Below, piece by piece: positions 7,979 through 14,654 of a DNA stretch of 20,056 bases. The notes under the pieces were generated by a model that worked only from the letters and a program-made list of their open reading frames with translations, was not told where the DNA came from and ran no database searches. A program made the position numbers and the translations under genes. Each line of letters opens with the position of its first letter. Position 1 is the first letter of the stretch. Location: NCBI GenBank assembly GCA_023422955.1, contig JAFAGG010000013.1, positions 1-20,056 on the forward strand, written 5' to 3'. This stretch comes from Pseudomonadota bacterium (GTDB lineage Bacteria > Pseudomonadota > Gammaproteobacteria > Burkholderiales > Burkholderiaceae_D).

Positions 7979-8787
7979 CAGGATTCCAGTGCTTGCTTTA
8001 AGCCGTTGACCCAGGAGCGCGCCGGCAGTTTGGTGCTTTCCTTGATTTCCACGGCGCGTTCGTAAAGGGTGGGGAAGTCCAGTCTGAACTTCTGCTTGAA
8101 GGCGATGGCGATCACATTACCATCGTGCACTTCAGGCAGGCATAGCACCTGTCCAAAGGCTGGACGCATTGCGCGCAGGTTCTTCGCATAACTGGGATGG
8201 TCGCCGAACAGGTTCACCGTCATGATGCCGCCATCCTTCAGGCAGGCCGCGCAGGCTGCATAAAATTCCGGCGTGTCCAGTACCGGGCCGCGCGCGGTGG
8301 CATCGTAGAGATCCACTTGCAGCGCATCGATGCTGTCGTGATTGGCGGGATCGTTGACGAAGGCATCGGCATCCATTTCGACCACAGACAGGCGCTCGTC
8401 ATCGTCCGGCAGCTTGAACATGGAACGGCAGATGGCAATCACCGACGGATTGAGTTCAACCGCCGTGACCTGCGCATCGGAGAAAGTGCGGTAAGAAAAC
8501 TTGGTCAGCGCGCCGGTGCCCAGGCCCAGCTGCACGATGCGCTGCGGCGCATCGTTGAACAGCATCCAGGCCATCATCTGCTGCGCATATTCCAGCTCGG
8601 GCCAGTCGGGTTTGCGGATGCGCATCGCGCCTTGCACCCACTCGGTGCCGAAATGCAGATAGCGCACGCCATCCATTTCCGACAGGGTGACCGGTGCATA
8701 TTTGGGAGGGCGCGAGGAACGCGGTTTGGATGCGTGCGCAGGGCGCGACGATTCATCCTTTTCTATGGATTTTCGTTTGATCAGCAT
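7978..8787 (-). CDS. Spermidine synthase-like (polyamine aminopropyltransferase fold) protein
   Basis: This 269-aa protein has the SAM-type Rossmann fold of spermidine synthases. Visible features are IVQLGLGTGALTKF (about 84-97, nucleotide-binding glycines), AVELNP with E111 (ribose contact), and ALQVDLYDA, in which D159 and D162 align with the aspartate pair of SpeE. The first 30 residues are basic, Ser/Pro-rich and probably disordered. The SpeE glycine signature GGGDG is replaced by GLGTG, so true aminopropyl transfer is uncertain and a methyltransferase role is possible. The gene lies 9 bp after the DNA glycosylase gene and overlaps the ATPase gene by one base, so the three are probably co-transcribed. 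No speD or speA is nearby. Confidence 0.78.
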   Translation of the reverse strand: MLIKRKSIEKDESSRPAHASKPRSSRPPKYAPVTLSEMDGVRYLHFGTEWVQGAMRIRKPDWPELEYAQQMMAWMLFNDAPQRIVQLGLGTGALTKFSYRTFSDAQVTAVELNPSVIAICRSMFKLPDDDERLSVVEMDADAFVNDPANHDSIDALQVDLYDATARGPVLDTPEFYAACAACLKDGGIMTVNLFGDHPSYAKNLRAMRPAFGQVLCLPEVHDGNVIAIAFKQKFRLDFPTLYERAVEIKESTKLPARSWVNGLKQALES

Positions 8788-8796
8788 GGCACGCCA

Positions 8797-9294
8797 TTAT
8801 CCGGCGATGCTTCTCCACAAGGCAAGTTTTTGATCGAAGGAAAGCTGCGCATTGGCAGGAGATGAGGACGGAAGCACAACAGTTTCATAACCCATGTCGG
8901 AAAATACCGGTTCCAGCTTTCCCGAAGTCTTGCCATTGAAGCAGACACGCTTCAACTGCGGGCAGGCTTGCAGGAGAAAACTGAAGTCGTTCGCTTGCGC
9001 ATTGCGGATGGACGAATCCAGGCTGCCGCGGCGCTGGCAGCGTTCTATCACGTCCCACAGGCCGATGTGGCGCTGCAGCAGTCGTTCCAGGCGTTCTGGA
9101 TAAGGCAGCGATGCCAGATCTTCTTCCAGCACGGCCGAAAGCAGACGCCAGAACTGGTTGCGCGGATGGGCATAATACTGGGCGGCGGTCAGCGAAGCCT
9201 CGCCGGGGAAACTGCCGAGCACCAGCACGCGGATACTTTCATCGATGACCGGCGGCAGGCCGTTGAGCGGGAGGGGAGCAGGCAATGATGACAT
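8797..9294 (-). CDS. Hypoxanthine/uracil-DNA glycosylase of the HDG (UDG family 6) type
   Basis: This 165-aa DNA-repair glycosylase most resembles the DNA-deoxyinosine (hypoxanthine) glycosylases of the uracil-DNA-glycosylase superfamily, which remove deaminated bases to start base-excision repair. Seen in order are VLVLGSFPGEAS (about 23-34, motif 1), YYAHPRNQFW (40-49), GLWDVI (78-83), FNGKTSGK (119-126) and LPSSSPAN (141-148, motif 2 with the DNA-intercalating loop). The length fits the family. The G/U-mismatch MUG group is the main alternative. It is the first gene of a three-gene minus-strand run. No Shine-Dalgarno sequence is visible before the ATG at 9294, and a TAAAAT hexamer lies only 7 bp upstream, so the transcript could have a very short leader or none. 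Confidence 0.8.
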   Translation of the reverse strand: MSSLPAPLPLNGLPPVIDESIRVLVLGSFPGEASLTAAQYYAHPRNQFWRLLSAVLEEDLASLPYPERLERLLQRHIGLWDVIERCQRRGSLDSSIRNAQANDFSFLLQACPQLKRVCFNGKTSGKLEPVFSDMGYETVVLPSSSPANAQLSFDQKLALWRSIAG

Positions 9295-9507
9295 GCGGTT
9301 ATTTTAACGGGCCAGCGTTTTACCGGCAGGCGCGTGATGATGGCGCACGATGGAAACTTGCTCCTGCAAACCTGCATAGCACATCATGTCGTCATGGACG
9401 CCAGTTGTCGCCGGCCATCATCCTGGCGCGCCAAAGATGCGTTGCGTCGGCATAGTGAGCTAGAATGATTCGCCCGTTTTTCCATTCCTTAACCCGGACA
9501 TCAGACT
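9295..9507. promoter_or_regulatory. Divergent promoter region (glycosylase operon / two-component system)
   Basis: This 213-bp gap separates two divergently transcribed units and should hold both promoters. On the plus strand TAGAAT (9461-9466) is a plausible -10 for the response regulator, but no good -35 lies at the right spacing. On the minus strand TAAAAT (complement of 9301-9306) is a plausible -10 for the glycosylase. No coding sequence is supported. The TGTAAG repeat seen before the TerC gene is not found here. Confidence 0.4.
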
Positions 9508-10185
9508 ATGCGCATCTTGCTGGTAGAGGATGACCAAACTCTTGCCGACGCGCTTTACCGCGCCCTGTCGCAAGCTTCCTATGCGGTCGACGTGGTCAAC
9601 GACGGCGAGAAGGCCGATAGCGCGCTGATCAGTTTCACCTACGACCTGGTGGTGCTGGACGTAGGCTTGCCCGGTCTGTCCGGCCTTGATGTGCTAAAGC
9701 GCCTGCGCAGCCGGAAGTCGCGCGTGCCGGTGCTCCTGCTGACTGCACTGGATACGCTGGAAGACCGGGTGCGCGGCCTGGACCTAGGCGCGGATGACTA
9801 TCTCACCAAGCCTTTCGATTTGCCGGAACTCGAAGCACGCGTGCGCGCCTTGCTGCGGCGCGGCCACGGCGGCTCCGCGCCTGATCTGCATTACGGATCG
9901 CTGCGGCTGGATGTCGCGGGCCGCCGTCTGTTCCATGGCGACCAGCCTATCGAACTGTCGGCGCGCGAACTGGCGGTGTTCGAATTGCTGCTGATGCGCG
10001 AAGGGCGGGTGGTGGGCAAGGAAAGCATGGTCAACCATTTGTATGGCTGGGGCGACGAGGTCGGCGCCAATGCGATCGAAGTCTATGTGTCCCGCGTGCG
10101 CAAGAAACTGGAACCTTACGGCTGCAACATACGCACGATACGAGGCATGGGTTACCTGCTGGAGCAGGGCGATGCGGTGGCTTGA
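9508..10185 (+). CDS. OmpR/PhoB-family response regulator (TctD/QseB-like)
   Basis: This 225-aa DNA-binding response regulator has a receiver domain at about 1-115 with the acidic pocket E7/D8/D9, phosphoacceptor D51 (VVLDVGLPG), T79 and K101 (YLTKPF). A winged-helix output domain at about 125-222 ends in VYVSRVRKKLEPYG...RGMGYLL, typical of OmpR/PhoB proteins. The ATG at 9508 is the natural start of the MRILLVEDD receiver. Its last 14 bases overlap the kinase gene, so the pair is translated together. The signal is unknown. Downstream context and a tandem repeat at 11611-11627 suggest that the TerC-family gene is a target. Confidence 0.93.
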   Translation: MRILLVEDDQTLADALYRALSQASYAVDVVNDGEKADSALISFTYDLVVLDVGLPGLSGLDVLKRLRSRKSRVPVLLLTALDTLEDRVRGLDLGADDYLTKPFDLPELEARVRALLRRGHGGSAPDLHYGSLRLDVAGRRLFHGDQPIELSARELAVFELLLMREGRVVGKESMVNHLYGWGDEVGANAIEVYVSRVRKKLEPYGCNIRTIRGMGYLLEQGDAVA

Positions 10186-11590
10186 TGTCTCGCTGCAGCG
10201 TAAGCTGCTGGTATGGCTGCTGGGGCCCTTGCTGGCGCTGCTGGCGCTGGATACGGTAATCACTTCTTCCAGCTCCATTCAATTCTCCAACCAGGCCTAC
10301 GACCGCTCGCTGCAGGAAATCGCGCGCGAAGTGCTGCTGCAGGTGCGCTACGAAGAAGGGCGTCCCCGCCTGGACATCGGCGAGGATAACAGTCCCATCC
10401 TGTTCGTCGACCAGGATGATCGCGTCTTTTACCAAGTGCAGGACGACAGCGCGCGGCTGATCAATGCCAATGCGACGATCGATGCGCCGCCGGTCCAGTC
10501 ATGGCGCGGTAATACCATGTTCTATGACGACGTGGTGAATGGCGAGCCGGTGCGGGTGGTCGCGCTGCGCGCTTCCATCAGCAAGGACAATCCCTCGGAT
10601 AAGGTGCTGGTCCAGGTCGCGGAGACGCTCAACAAGCGCAAGCGCCTGGCGCGAGACATTCTTGCCAGCGTATTGATTCCGCAATTGCTGCTGGTGGTGC
10701 TGGCCAGCGTGACGGTGTATTTCGGCATCAAGCACTGCCTGCGGCCGCTGCAGCAGGTGCGCCAGGCGGTATCGAATCGTTCCCACCTGGACCTGAGCGC
10801 GCTCGACATGGAGCGTGTGCCGGAGGAGGTGCGCCCGCTGCTGGATGAAGTGAACGACCTGCTGCGCCGCCTGGAAAAGACGCTGAACTTCCAGAACCGC
10901 TTCATCGCAGACGCCTCGCACCAACTGAAAACGCCGGTCGCCGGCATTAAGACGCAGATCGAACTGATGCTGCGCGAAAGCGATCCCGATGCCATGCGCC
11001 ATTCGGTCGCCCAGCTCTATGTGAGCGTGGACCGCCTGTCGCGGCTGGTCGGACAATTGTTGTCGCTGGCGCGCAATGAGCCGGCTGCCGTGGAAAACCT
11101 GAAACTGCAGGACATGGATCTCAACGCGCTGGTGCTGGATGCGACGATGAACTGGGTGCCGGAGGCAATCCGGCACAAGGTCGATCTCGGTTTCGAAGGC
11201 GCTGAGCTACCTGTGATGATCAAGGGCGAACCCCATCGCCTGCGCGAACTGATCAACAACCTGATCGACAATGCCATCCGCTACAGCCAGAACGAAGGGC
11301 GGGTCACGGTCAGAGTGGAGAATGGCGAACGTCCCCGGATTTCCATCAGCGACGATGGTCCGCATATCCCGGTGGAAGAGCGCAAGCGCATCTTCGAGCG
11401 TTTCCACCGCCTGCTGGGCGGCCACGTGGAAGGCAGCGGCCTGGGGCTGGCGATTGCCAGCGAGATCGCCGCGCTGCACAAGGCCGAGATCACGCTGGAA
11501 GAGGATTTCGATGGTATAGGCAATACCTTTTCCGTGGTATTTCCTCCCGCCGATCTTGTGGCGGCGCCGATCAAGCCCTCCCAGGGCTGA
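10172..11590 (+). CDS. Sensor histidine kinase, TctE-like
   Basis: This 472-aa inner-membrane sensor kinase has a first membrane helix at about 11-31, a periplasmic sensor region at about 35-160 of the 2CSK_N/TctE type, and a second helix at about 166-186. A HAMP-like linker is followed by the H-box FIADASHQLKTPVAG, with H250 as the phosphorylated histidine. The N-box is NNLIDNAIRY (362-371) and the G2 box GSGLGLAIA (421-429). The G1 box reads DDGPHIP (394-400), so the second glycine of DxGxG is His398, an unusual change in the ATP lid. The ATG at 10172 is preceded by GGAG at 10161-10164 and overlaps the regulator gene by 14 bp. The stimulus cannot be read from the sequence. Confidence 0.92.
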   Translation: MRWLDVSLQRKLLVWLLGPLLALLALDTVITSSSSIQFSNQAYDRSLQEIAREVLLQVRYEEGRPRLDIGEDNSPILFVDQDDRVFYQVQDDSARLINANATIDAPPVQSWRGNTMFYDDVVNGEPVRVVALRASISKDNPSDKVLVQVAETLNKRKRLARDILASVLIPQLLLVVLASVTVYFGIKHCLRPLQQVRQAVSNRSHLDLSALDMERVPEEVRPLLDEVNDLLRRLEKTLNFQNRFIADASHQLKTPVAGIKTQIELMLRESDPDAMRHSVAQLYVSVDRLSRLVGQLLSLARNEPAAVENLKLQDMDLNALVLDATMNWVPEAIRHKVDLGFEGAELPVMIKGEPHRLRELINNLIDNAIRYSQNEGRVTVRVENGERPRISISDDGPHIPVEERKRIFERFHRLLGGHVEGSGLGLAIASEIAALHKAEITLEEDFDGIGNTFSVVFPPADLVAAPIKPSQG

Positions 11591-11610
11591 GCCTTCGCTT
11601 CCATCTCCGC

Positions 11611-11627
11611 TGTAAGCCTGGTGTAAG
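11611..11627 (+). promoter_or_regulatory. Candidate response-regulator operator, TGTAAG-N5-TGTAAG
   Basis: Two identical TGTAAG half-sites start at 11611 and 11622, an 11-bp pitch on one face of the helix. This is the usual arrangement for OmpR/PhoB-family dimers. The site lies 20 bp after the kinase stop codon and about 120 bp before the TerC-family start codon, in a 155-bp gap that must hold that gene's promoter if it has its own. Binding by the adjacent regulator is inferred. Confidence 0.5.
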
Positions 11628-11684
11628 GTTTGCGACAGCAATCTGTCAGGTGATGGAAAGGAAGGCGACAGTATTGGTCTTTAT

Positions 11685-11732
11685 CCTTATCGATAGCAAG
11701 GAGGCATCCCCGCTTCCCAAAAACCGATAAGG
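11685..11732 (+). promoter_or_regulatory. Leader inverted repeat that can cover the TerC-gene ribosome-binding site
   Basis: CCTTATCG at 11685-11692 is the exact reverse complement of CGATAAGG at 11725-11732. The second arm contains the first four bases of the AAGGAG Shine-Dalgarno sequence (11729-11734). A short inner stem, GGAGG 11700-11704 with CTTCC 11713-11717 (one wobble), can form in the loop. In RNA this would hide the ribosome-binding site. I do not recognise the conserved core of the yybP-ykoY manganese riboswitch. Confidence 0.45.
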
Positions 11733-11745
11733 AGACATCGACACC

Positions 11746-12435
11746 ATGTTTAGCACACCTGAATTCTGGATTGCCCTGGGCCAGATCATCATGATCAATA
11801 TCGTGCTCAGCGGCGACAATGCCGTTGTCATCGCGCTGGCTTGCCGTTCGCTGCCGCCGAAGCAGCAGAAGCTTGCCATCATGTTCGGCAGCGTGGGTGC
11901 GATCGTGTTGCGCATCGCGCTGACCTTCTGCGCGGTCTATCTGCTGAGCCTGCCTTACCTCAAGCTGGCCGGTGCGGCGCTGCTGCTGTGGATAGGCATC
12001 AACCTGCTCAAGGGCGAAGCCGGGGAAGAAGAGATGGAAGGGCATTCCAACCTGAGCGCCGCCATCAAGACCATCATCATCGCCGATATCGTGATGAGCC
12101 TGGATAACGTGATCGGCGTTGCGGCCGCCGCCAAGGGCGACATGGTACTGCTCATCGTCGGTCTCGCCATCAGCATCCCGCTGATCATCTACGGCAGCAC
12201 CCTCATCCTCAAACTGATGTCGCGCTTCCCGGCCATCATCACCATCGGCGCTGCCTTGCTGGGCTGGGTGGCGGGTGAAATGGCCTTCACCGATCCTTCC
12301 ATCCATGCATGGGCAGAAGCGCATCACAATCTGCACTATGTGGTTCCTGCGCTGGGCGCCATCACCGTGGTCCTGGTCGGCAAGCGCTTGCAGGCGCGCA
12401 CTCCGAAAAGCGGCATCGAGATCGAAGCTAGCTGA
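11746..12435 (+). CDS. TerC/YjbE-family integral membrane protein (putative metal exporter)
   Basis: This 229-aa inner-membrane protein has about seven hydrophobic helices and the family's acidic membrane motifs LSGDNAVVIA (21-30, D24) and VMSLDNVIGVAAAA (116-129, D120). These mark the TerC/YjbE family, whose studied members (Alx, YceF/YkoY relatives) export or balance manganese. YjbE-type genes elsewhere are often under the yybP-ykoY riboswitch. A cytoplasmic loop rich in Glu (91-99) and a short charged tail are also present. The ATG at 11746 follows AAGGAG at 11729-11734 with 11-nt spacing. It lies between a two-component system and a UspA gene on the same strand. Metal specificity is inferred from the family only. 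Confidence 0.88.
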   Translation: MFSTPEFWIALGQIIMINIVLSGDNAVVIALACRSLPPKQQKLAIMFGSVGAIVLRIALTFCAVYLLSLPYLKLAGAALLLWIGINLLKGEAGEEEMEGHSNLSAAIKTIIIADIVMSLDNVIGVAAAAKGDMVLLIVGLAISIPLIIYGSTLILKLMSRFPAIITIGAALLGWVAGEMAFTDPSIHAWAEAHHNLHYVVPALGAITVVLVGKRLQARTPKSGIEIEAS

Positions 12436-12483
12436 GTGCCCGGCTTTTCTTGATGAATCTATTTTTTTGAAGGAGTCGTATTT

Positions 12484-12924
12484 ATGAAAGTGGTGCTGGT
12501 TCCGGTAACCATTCATACCACCGCCGAGCAACTGCAGGCAGCACTTTGCAAGGCGACAGAACTCTATCACCGGGAGGGAGCCCGCCTTCATCTGCTCAGT
12601 GTGCAGCCCATGTTATCGATTCAAGTGTCGAGCTTGCTGTCGGCAAGCGAAGTGAATCGGTTCCAGATGGAGCAGGGAGAGGAAGCATTGAAGGCGGCGA
12701 AGGAAGTGCTGAAGAGAGCCGGTATTCCTTTCTATACCCATGTGGAGATAGGAAGAAGTGCGGAAACCATAGTCAGGATTTCCCGCACGTTTTACTGCGA
12801 TGCCATCCTGATGGGCAATCAGACCGGTGCGGGCGGCGTGACGCAAAAACTGTTCGGCTCGCTCGCCACCCAGGTACGCCATCTGCTCGATTCGGCCAGT
12901 GCCGGCACAGTCACTATTTGTTAA
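12484..12924 (+). CDS. Universal stress protein (UspA family)
   Basis: This 146-aa cytosolic protein has the UspA alpha/beta fold. The N-terminal strand MKVVLVPVTIH is followed by a long helix and LHLLSVQP. The C-terminal part, MGNQTGAGGVTQKLFGSLATQV, resembles the ATP-binding G-x2-G-x9-G-[ST] motif, and the last strand is AGTVTIC. The position usually held by Asp in the first strand (VxxD) is Val/Thr, so nucleotide binding may be altered. A GAAGGAG site precedes the ATG. The gene starts 48 bp after the TerC-family gene with no terminator between them, so the two are probably co-transcribed. Usp proteins commonly act in stress survival; the specific role here is unknown. Confidence 0.88.
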   Translation: MKVVLVPVTIHTTAEQLQAALCKATELYHREGARLHLLSVQPMLSIQVSSLLSASEVNRFQMEQGEEALKAAKEVLKRAGIPFYTHVEIGRSAETIVRISRTFYCDAILMGNQTGAGGVTQKLFGSLATQVRHLLDSASAGTVTIC

Positions 12925-12980
12925 CTGTTAGCTATTAGCGATACCGTTTTAAAATCTCCGCGTTAAAGCTGTCCTCGTTT

Positions 12981-13011
12981 TTCCGCCCTGCTTATCGGGC
13001 GGAATTTTTTT
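12981..13011 (+). terminator. Rho-independent terminator after the UspA gene
   Basis: TTCCGCCC (12981-12988) pairs exactly with GGGCGGAA (12997-13004) around an 8-nt loop, followed directly by seven T on the plus strand (13005-13011). It ends the TerC-uspA unit and separates it from the patatin gene. Confidence 0.92.
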
Positions 13012-13120
13012 GTGCCTCGCGAAAGCTCTTGAGTGAGAGTGGGGAGCGTGAGGTATAGGTGGAGGACGATCGCAATGCCTATGGTAACCTAGGATTTTTG
13101 TCCGACACTGGAGCGAGATC

Positions 13121-14065
13121 TTGATACACCGACGTCCAAAAATTGGCCTGGCGCTGGGCAGCGGCTCGGCACGCGGATGGGCTCACATCGGTGTCATCCG
13201 GGCACTGGAACGTGCGGGCATATCGCCAGAAATCGTTTGCGGCACCTCTATCGGTGCGCTGGTGGGCGCTTCGTATGCGGCCGGCGAACTGGACCGCCTC
13301 GAACCTTGGGTAAAAAGCCTGACCTGGCAAGCGGTATGGGGCATGCTCGATCTCAGGATGGGCGGTGGCCTGATCGAAGGCAGCAGGCTGGTGGATTTTT
13401 TCCGCGCCCGCTTTGACGATACCGGTATCGAAAATCTTCCCAAAGCCTTCGCCTGCGTGGCGACCGAACTGGCCAGCGGCCGAGAAATCTGGCTGCGTGA
13501 GGGTTCGGTGGTGGATTCCGTGCGCGCTTCGATCGCACTGCCCGGCCTGTTTACTCCTGCCTTCCTGAATGATCGCCTGCTGGTTGATGGCGCGCTGGTC
13601 AATCCCGTACCGGTATCGCTGTGCCGGGCACTGGGTGCGGACATCGTGATTGCGGTCGACCTGAACTGGGATTTGATCGGTCGCCGCCGCTGGGCGTCCG
13701 TAGAAATGGATGCGCCGGAACCGGCACCGACTGCTGGCGGTTTTGGACTCGCCTCCATTCTTGGCAAGCTCGGCCTCCCTAGCGCGGCATCGGGCGCGCC
13801 CGAGATGCCTTCGATGCTGGATGTGCTGTCCACCAGTCTTAACATCATGCAGGTCCGCATCACGCATAGCCGGCTCGCCGGTGAACCGGCCGATGCCATC
13901 ATCCGGCCACGCCTGTCGGATATTGCGGCGATGGATTACCATCGCGCGGCTTCCGCCATCACGGCAGGCGAACGCGCAGCAGAGCAGGCCATGCCAACCA
14001 TTACCGATCTGCTCGGCATAACCGCGCGCGCTGCCGATCTGCCCCCGCCACCTCCGCAGGAGTAG
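13121..14065 (+). CDS. Patatin-like phospholipase family protein (RssA-type)
   Basis: This 314-aa serine hydrolase of the patatin family carries the oxyanion-hole segment LGSGSARGWAHIGV (12-25), the nucleophile elbow GTSIG with Ser43, and the catalytic Asp156 in LLVDGALVNPVPV. The Ser-Asp dyad is complete. It resembles bacterial RssA/YchK and other short patatins that act on phospholipids or lysophospholipids. No signal peptide is seen, so it is cytosolic or membrane-associated. The start is TTG at 13121. An in-frame TAA lies at 13085, GGAG sits about 7 nt upstream, and no in-frame ATG precedes the catalytic elbow. The C-terminus is Pro-rich. The gene is a single unit convergent with the cyanophycin operon. 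Confidence 0.88.
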   Translation: MIHRRPKIGLALGSGSARGWAHIGVIRALERAGISPEIVCGTSIGALVGASYAAGELDRLEPWVKSLTWQAVWGMLDLRMGGGLIEGSRLVDFFRARFDDTGIENLPKAFACVATELASGREIWLREGSVVDSVRASIALPGLFTPAFLNDRLLVDGALVNPVPVSLCRALGADIVIAVDLNWDLIGRRRWASVEMDAPEPAPTAGGFGLASILGKLGLPSAASGAPEMPSMLDVLSTSLNIMQVRITHSRLAGEPADAIIRPRLSDIAAMDYHRAASAITAGERAAEQAMPTITDLLGITARAADLPPPPPQE

Positions 14066-14155
14066 CAAGGCCATCGTCACTGGCAAACCAGGTACTCCAC
14101 CGCATGCAGGGATCAGGGAATCGTGGTGGCGGGAAAACCGGTGCCGGCAGGCTAC

Positions 14156-14178
14156 AAGGCAATGCACCACTGCCTTTT
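14156..14178 (+). terminator. Possible weak terminator after the patatin gene
   Basis: AAGGCA (14156-14161) and TGCCTT (14171-14176) form a 6-bp stem with a 9-nt loop, ending in TTTT on the plus strand. The stem is short and lies about 90 bp beyond the stop codon, so the call is tentative. No better terminator is seen in the convergent gap at 14066-14186. Confidence 0.35.
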
Positions 14179-14186
14179 GATGACGC

Positions 14187-14654
14187 TTACATAAACCGGT
14201 CCAGCATCTTTCTGCTGTACGCATCAAGCCCCTGCATATCCCTTATCAGGAACCACACGCCTTCCGCGGTGCTGATCAGCAGCGTGTCGCTGCCGATGCG
14301 GCGCAGATGTTCTTCGCCCTGCAGCGTGAGGCTGGTCGGGCCACGGTCGGTTTCCACTTGCCAGACTGACGGTGTATTCAGCGAGGACACGTGGCACAGG
14401 CGCTGGATTTCCGGCATGAATTCGCGCTGCTTCAGGGCGTCCAGCAGCAGCTGGCGGTTGGGCTCGGTGAGCGAGGCCAGGTCGGCGATCCATTCCAGTT
14501 CCTGGCCATTGCGGTCCTGCAGCGCGATACCGTGGCCGGGCGCGGAAACGGGGAAGGCGCGCACCGCCTGCACTTCTTCGAAGGAAATGCCGAGTTCGCG
14601 GCGGCTATAGACCAGCGCACCGGCCTGGTTCTTGCGCAGTTCGAAATGCCTCAT
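14187..14654 (-). CDS. DUF1854 family protein, cyanophycin-cluster associated
   Basis: This 155-aa protein has no signal peptide or membrane helix. It begins MRHFELRKN, continues with VQAVRAFPVSAPGHGIALQD and a Glu-Trp-Ile segment (about 53-56), and ends in GVWFLIRDMQGLDAYSRKML. I recognise it as DUF1854, a family found beside cyanophycin genes in betaproteobacteria and of unknown biochemical role. The start overlaps the ABC-transporter stop by 4 bp (ATGA), so translation is coupled and the two proteins are probably made in related amounts. It may be an accessory subunit of that transporter or of the synthetase, which is inference. It is the last gene of the minus-strand operon. Confidence 0.82.
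   Translation of the reverse strand: MRHFELRKNQAGALVYSRRELGISFEEVQAVRAFPVSAPGHGIALQDRNGQELEWIADLASLTEPNRQLLLDALKQREFMPEIQRLCHVSSLNTPSVWQVETDRGPTSLTLQGEEHLRRIGSDTLLISTAEGVWFLIRDMQGLDAYSRKMLDRFM

Noticed and set aside
6407..8065. 552-residue plus-strand open frame
   Set aside because: It lies antisense to the GspE-type ATPase, whose motifs are all intact; composition is His/Arg/Gln-rich shadow translation.
11591..11745. yybP-ykoY manganese riboswitch before the TerC-family gene
   Set aside because: Expected from the family, but I could not recognise its conserved core by eye; a covariance-model search would decide.
11281..12591. 436-residue minus-strand open frame across kinase, TerC and UspA genes
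   Set aside because: It crosses three supported plus-strand genes and their intergenic regions with no family signal.
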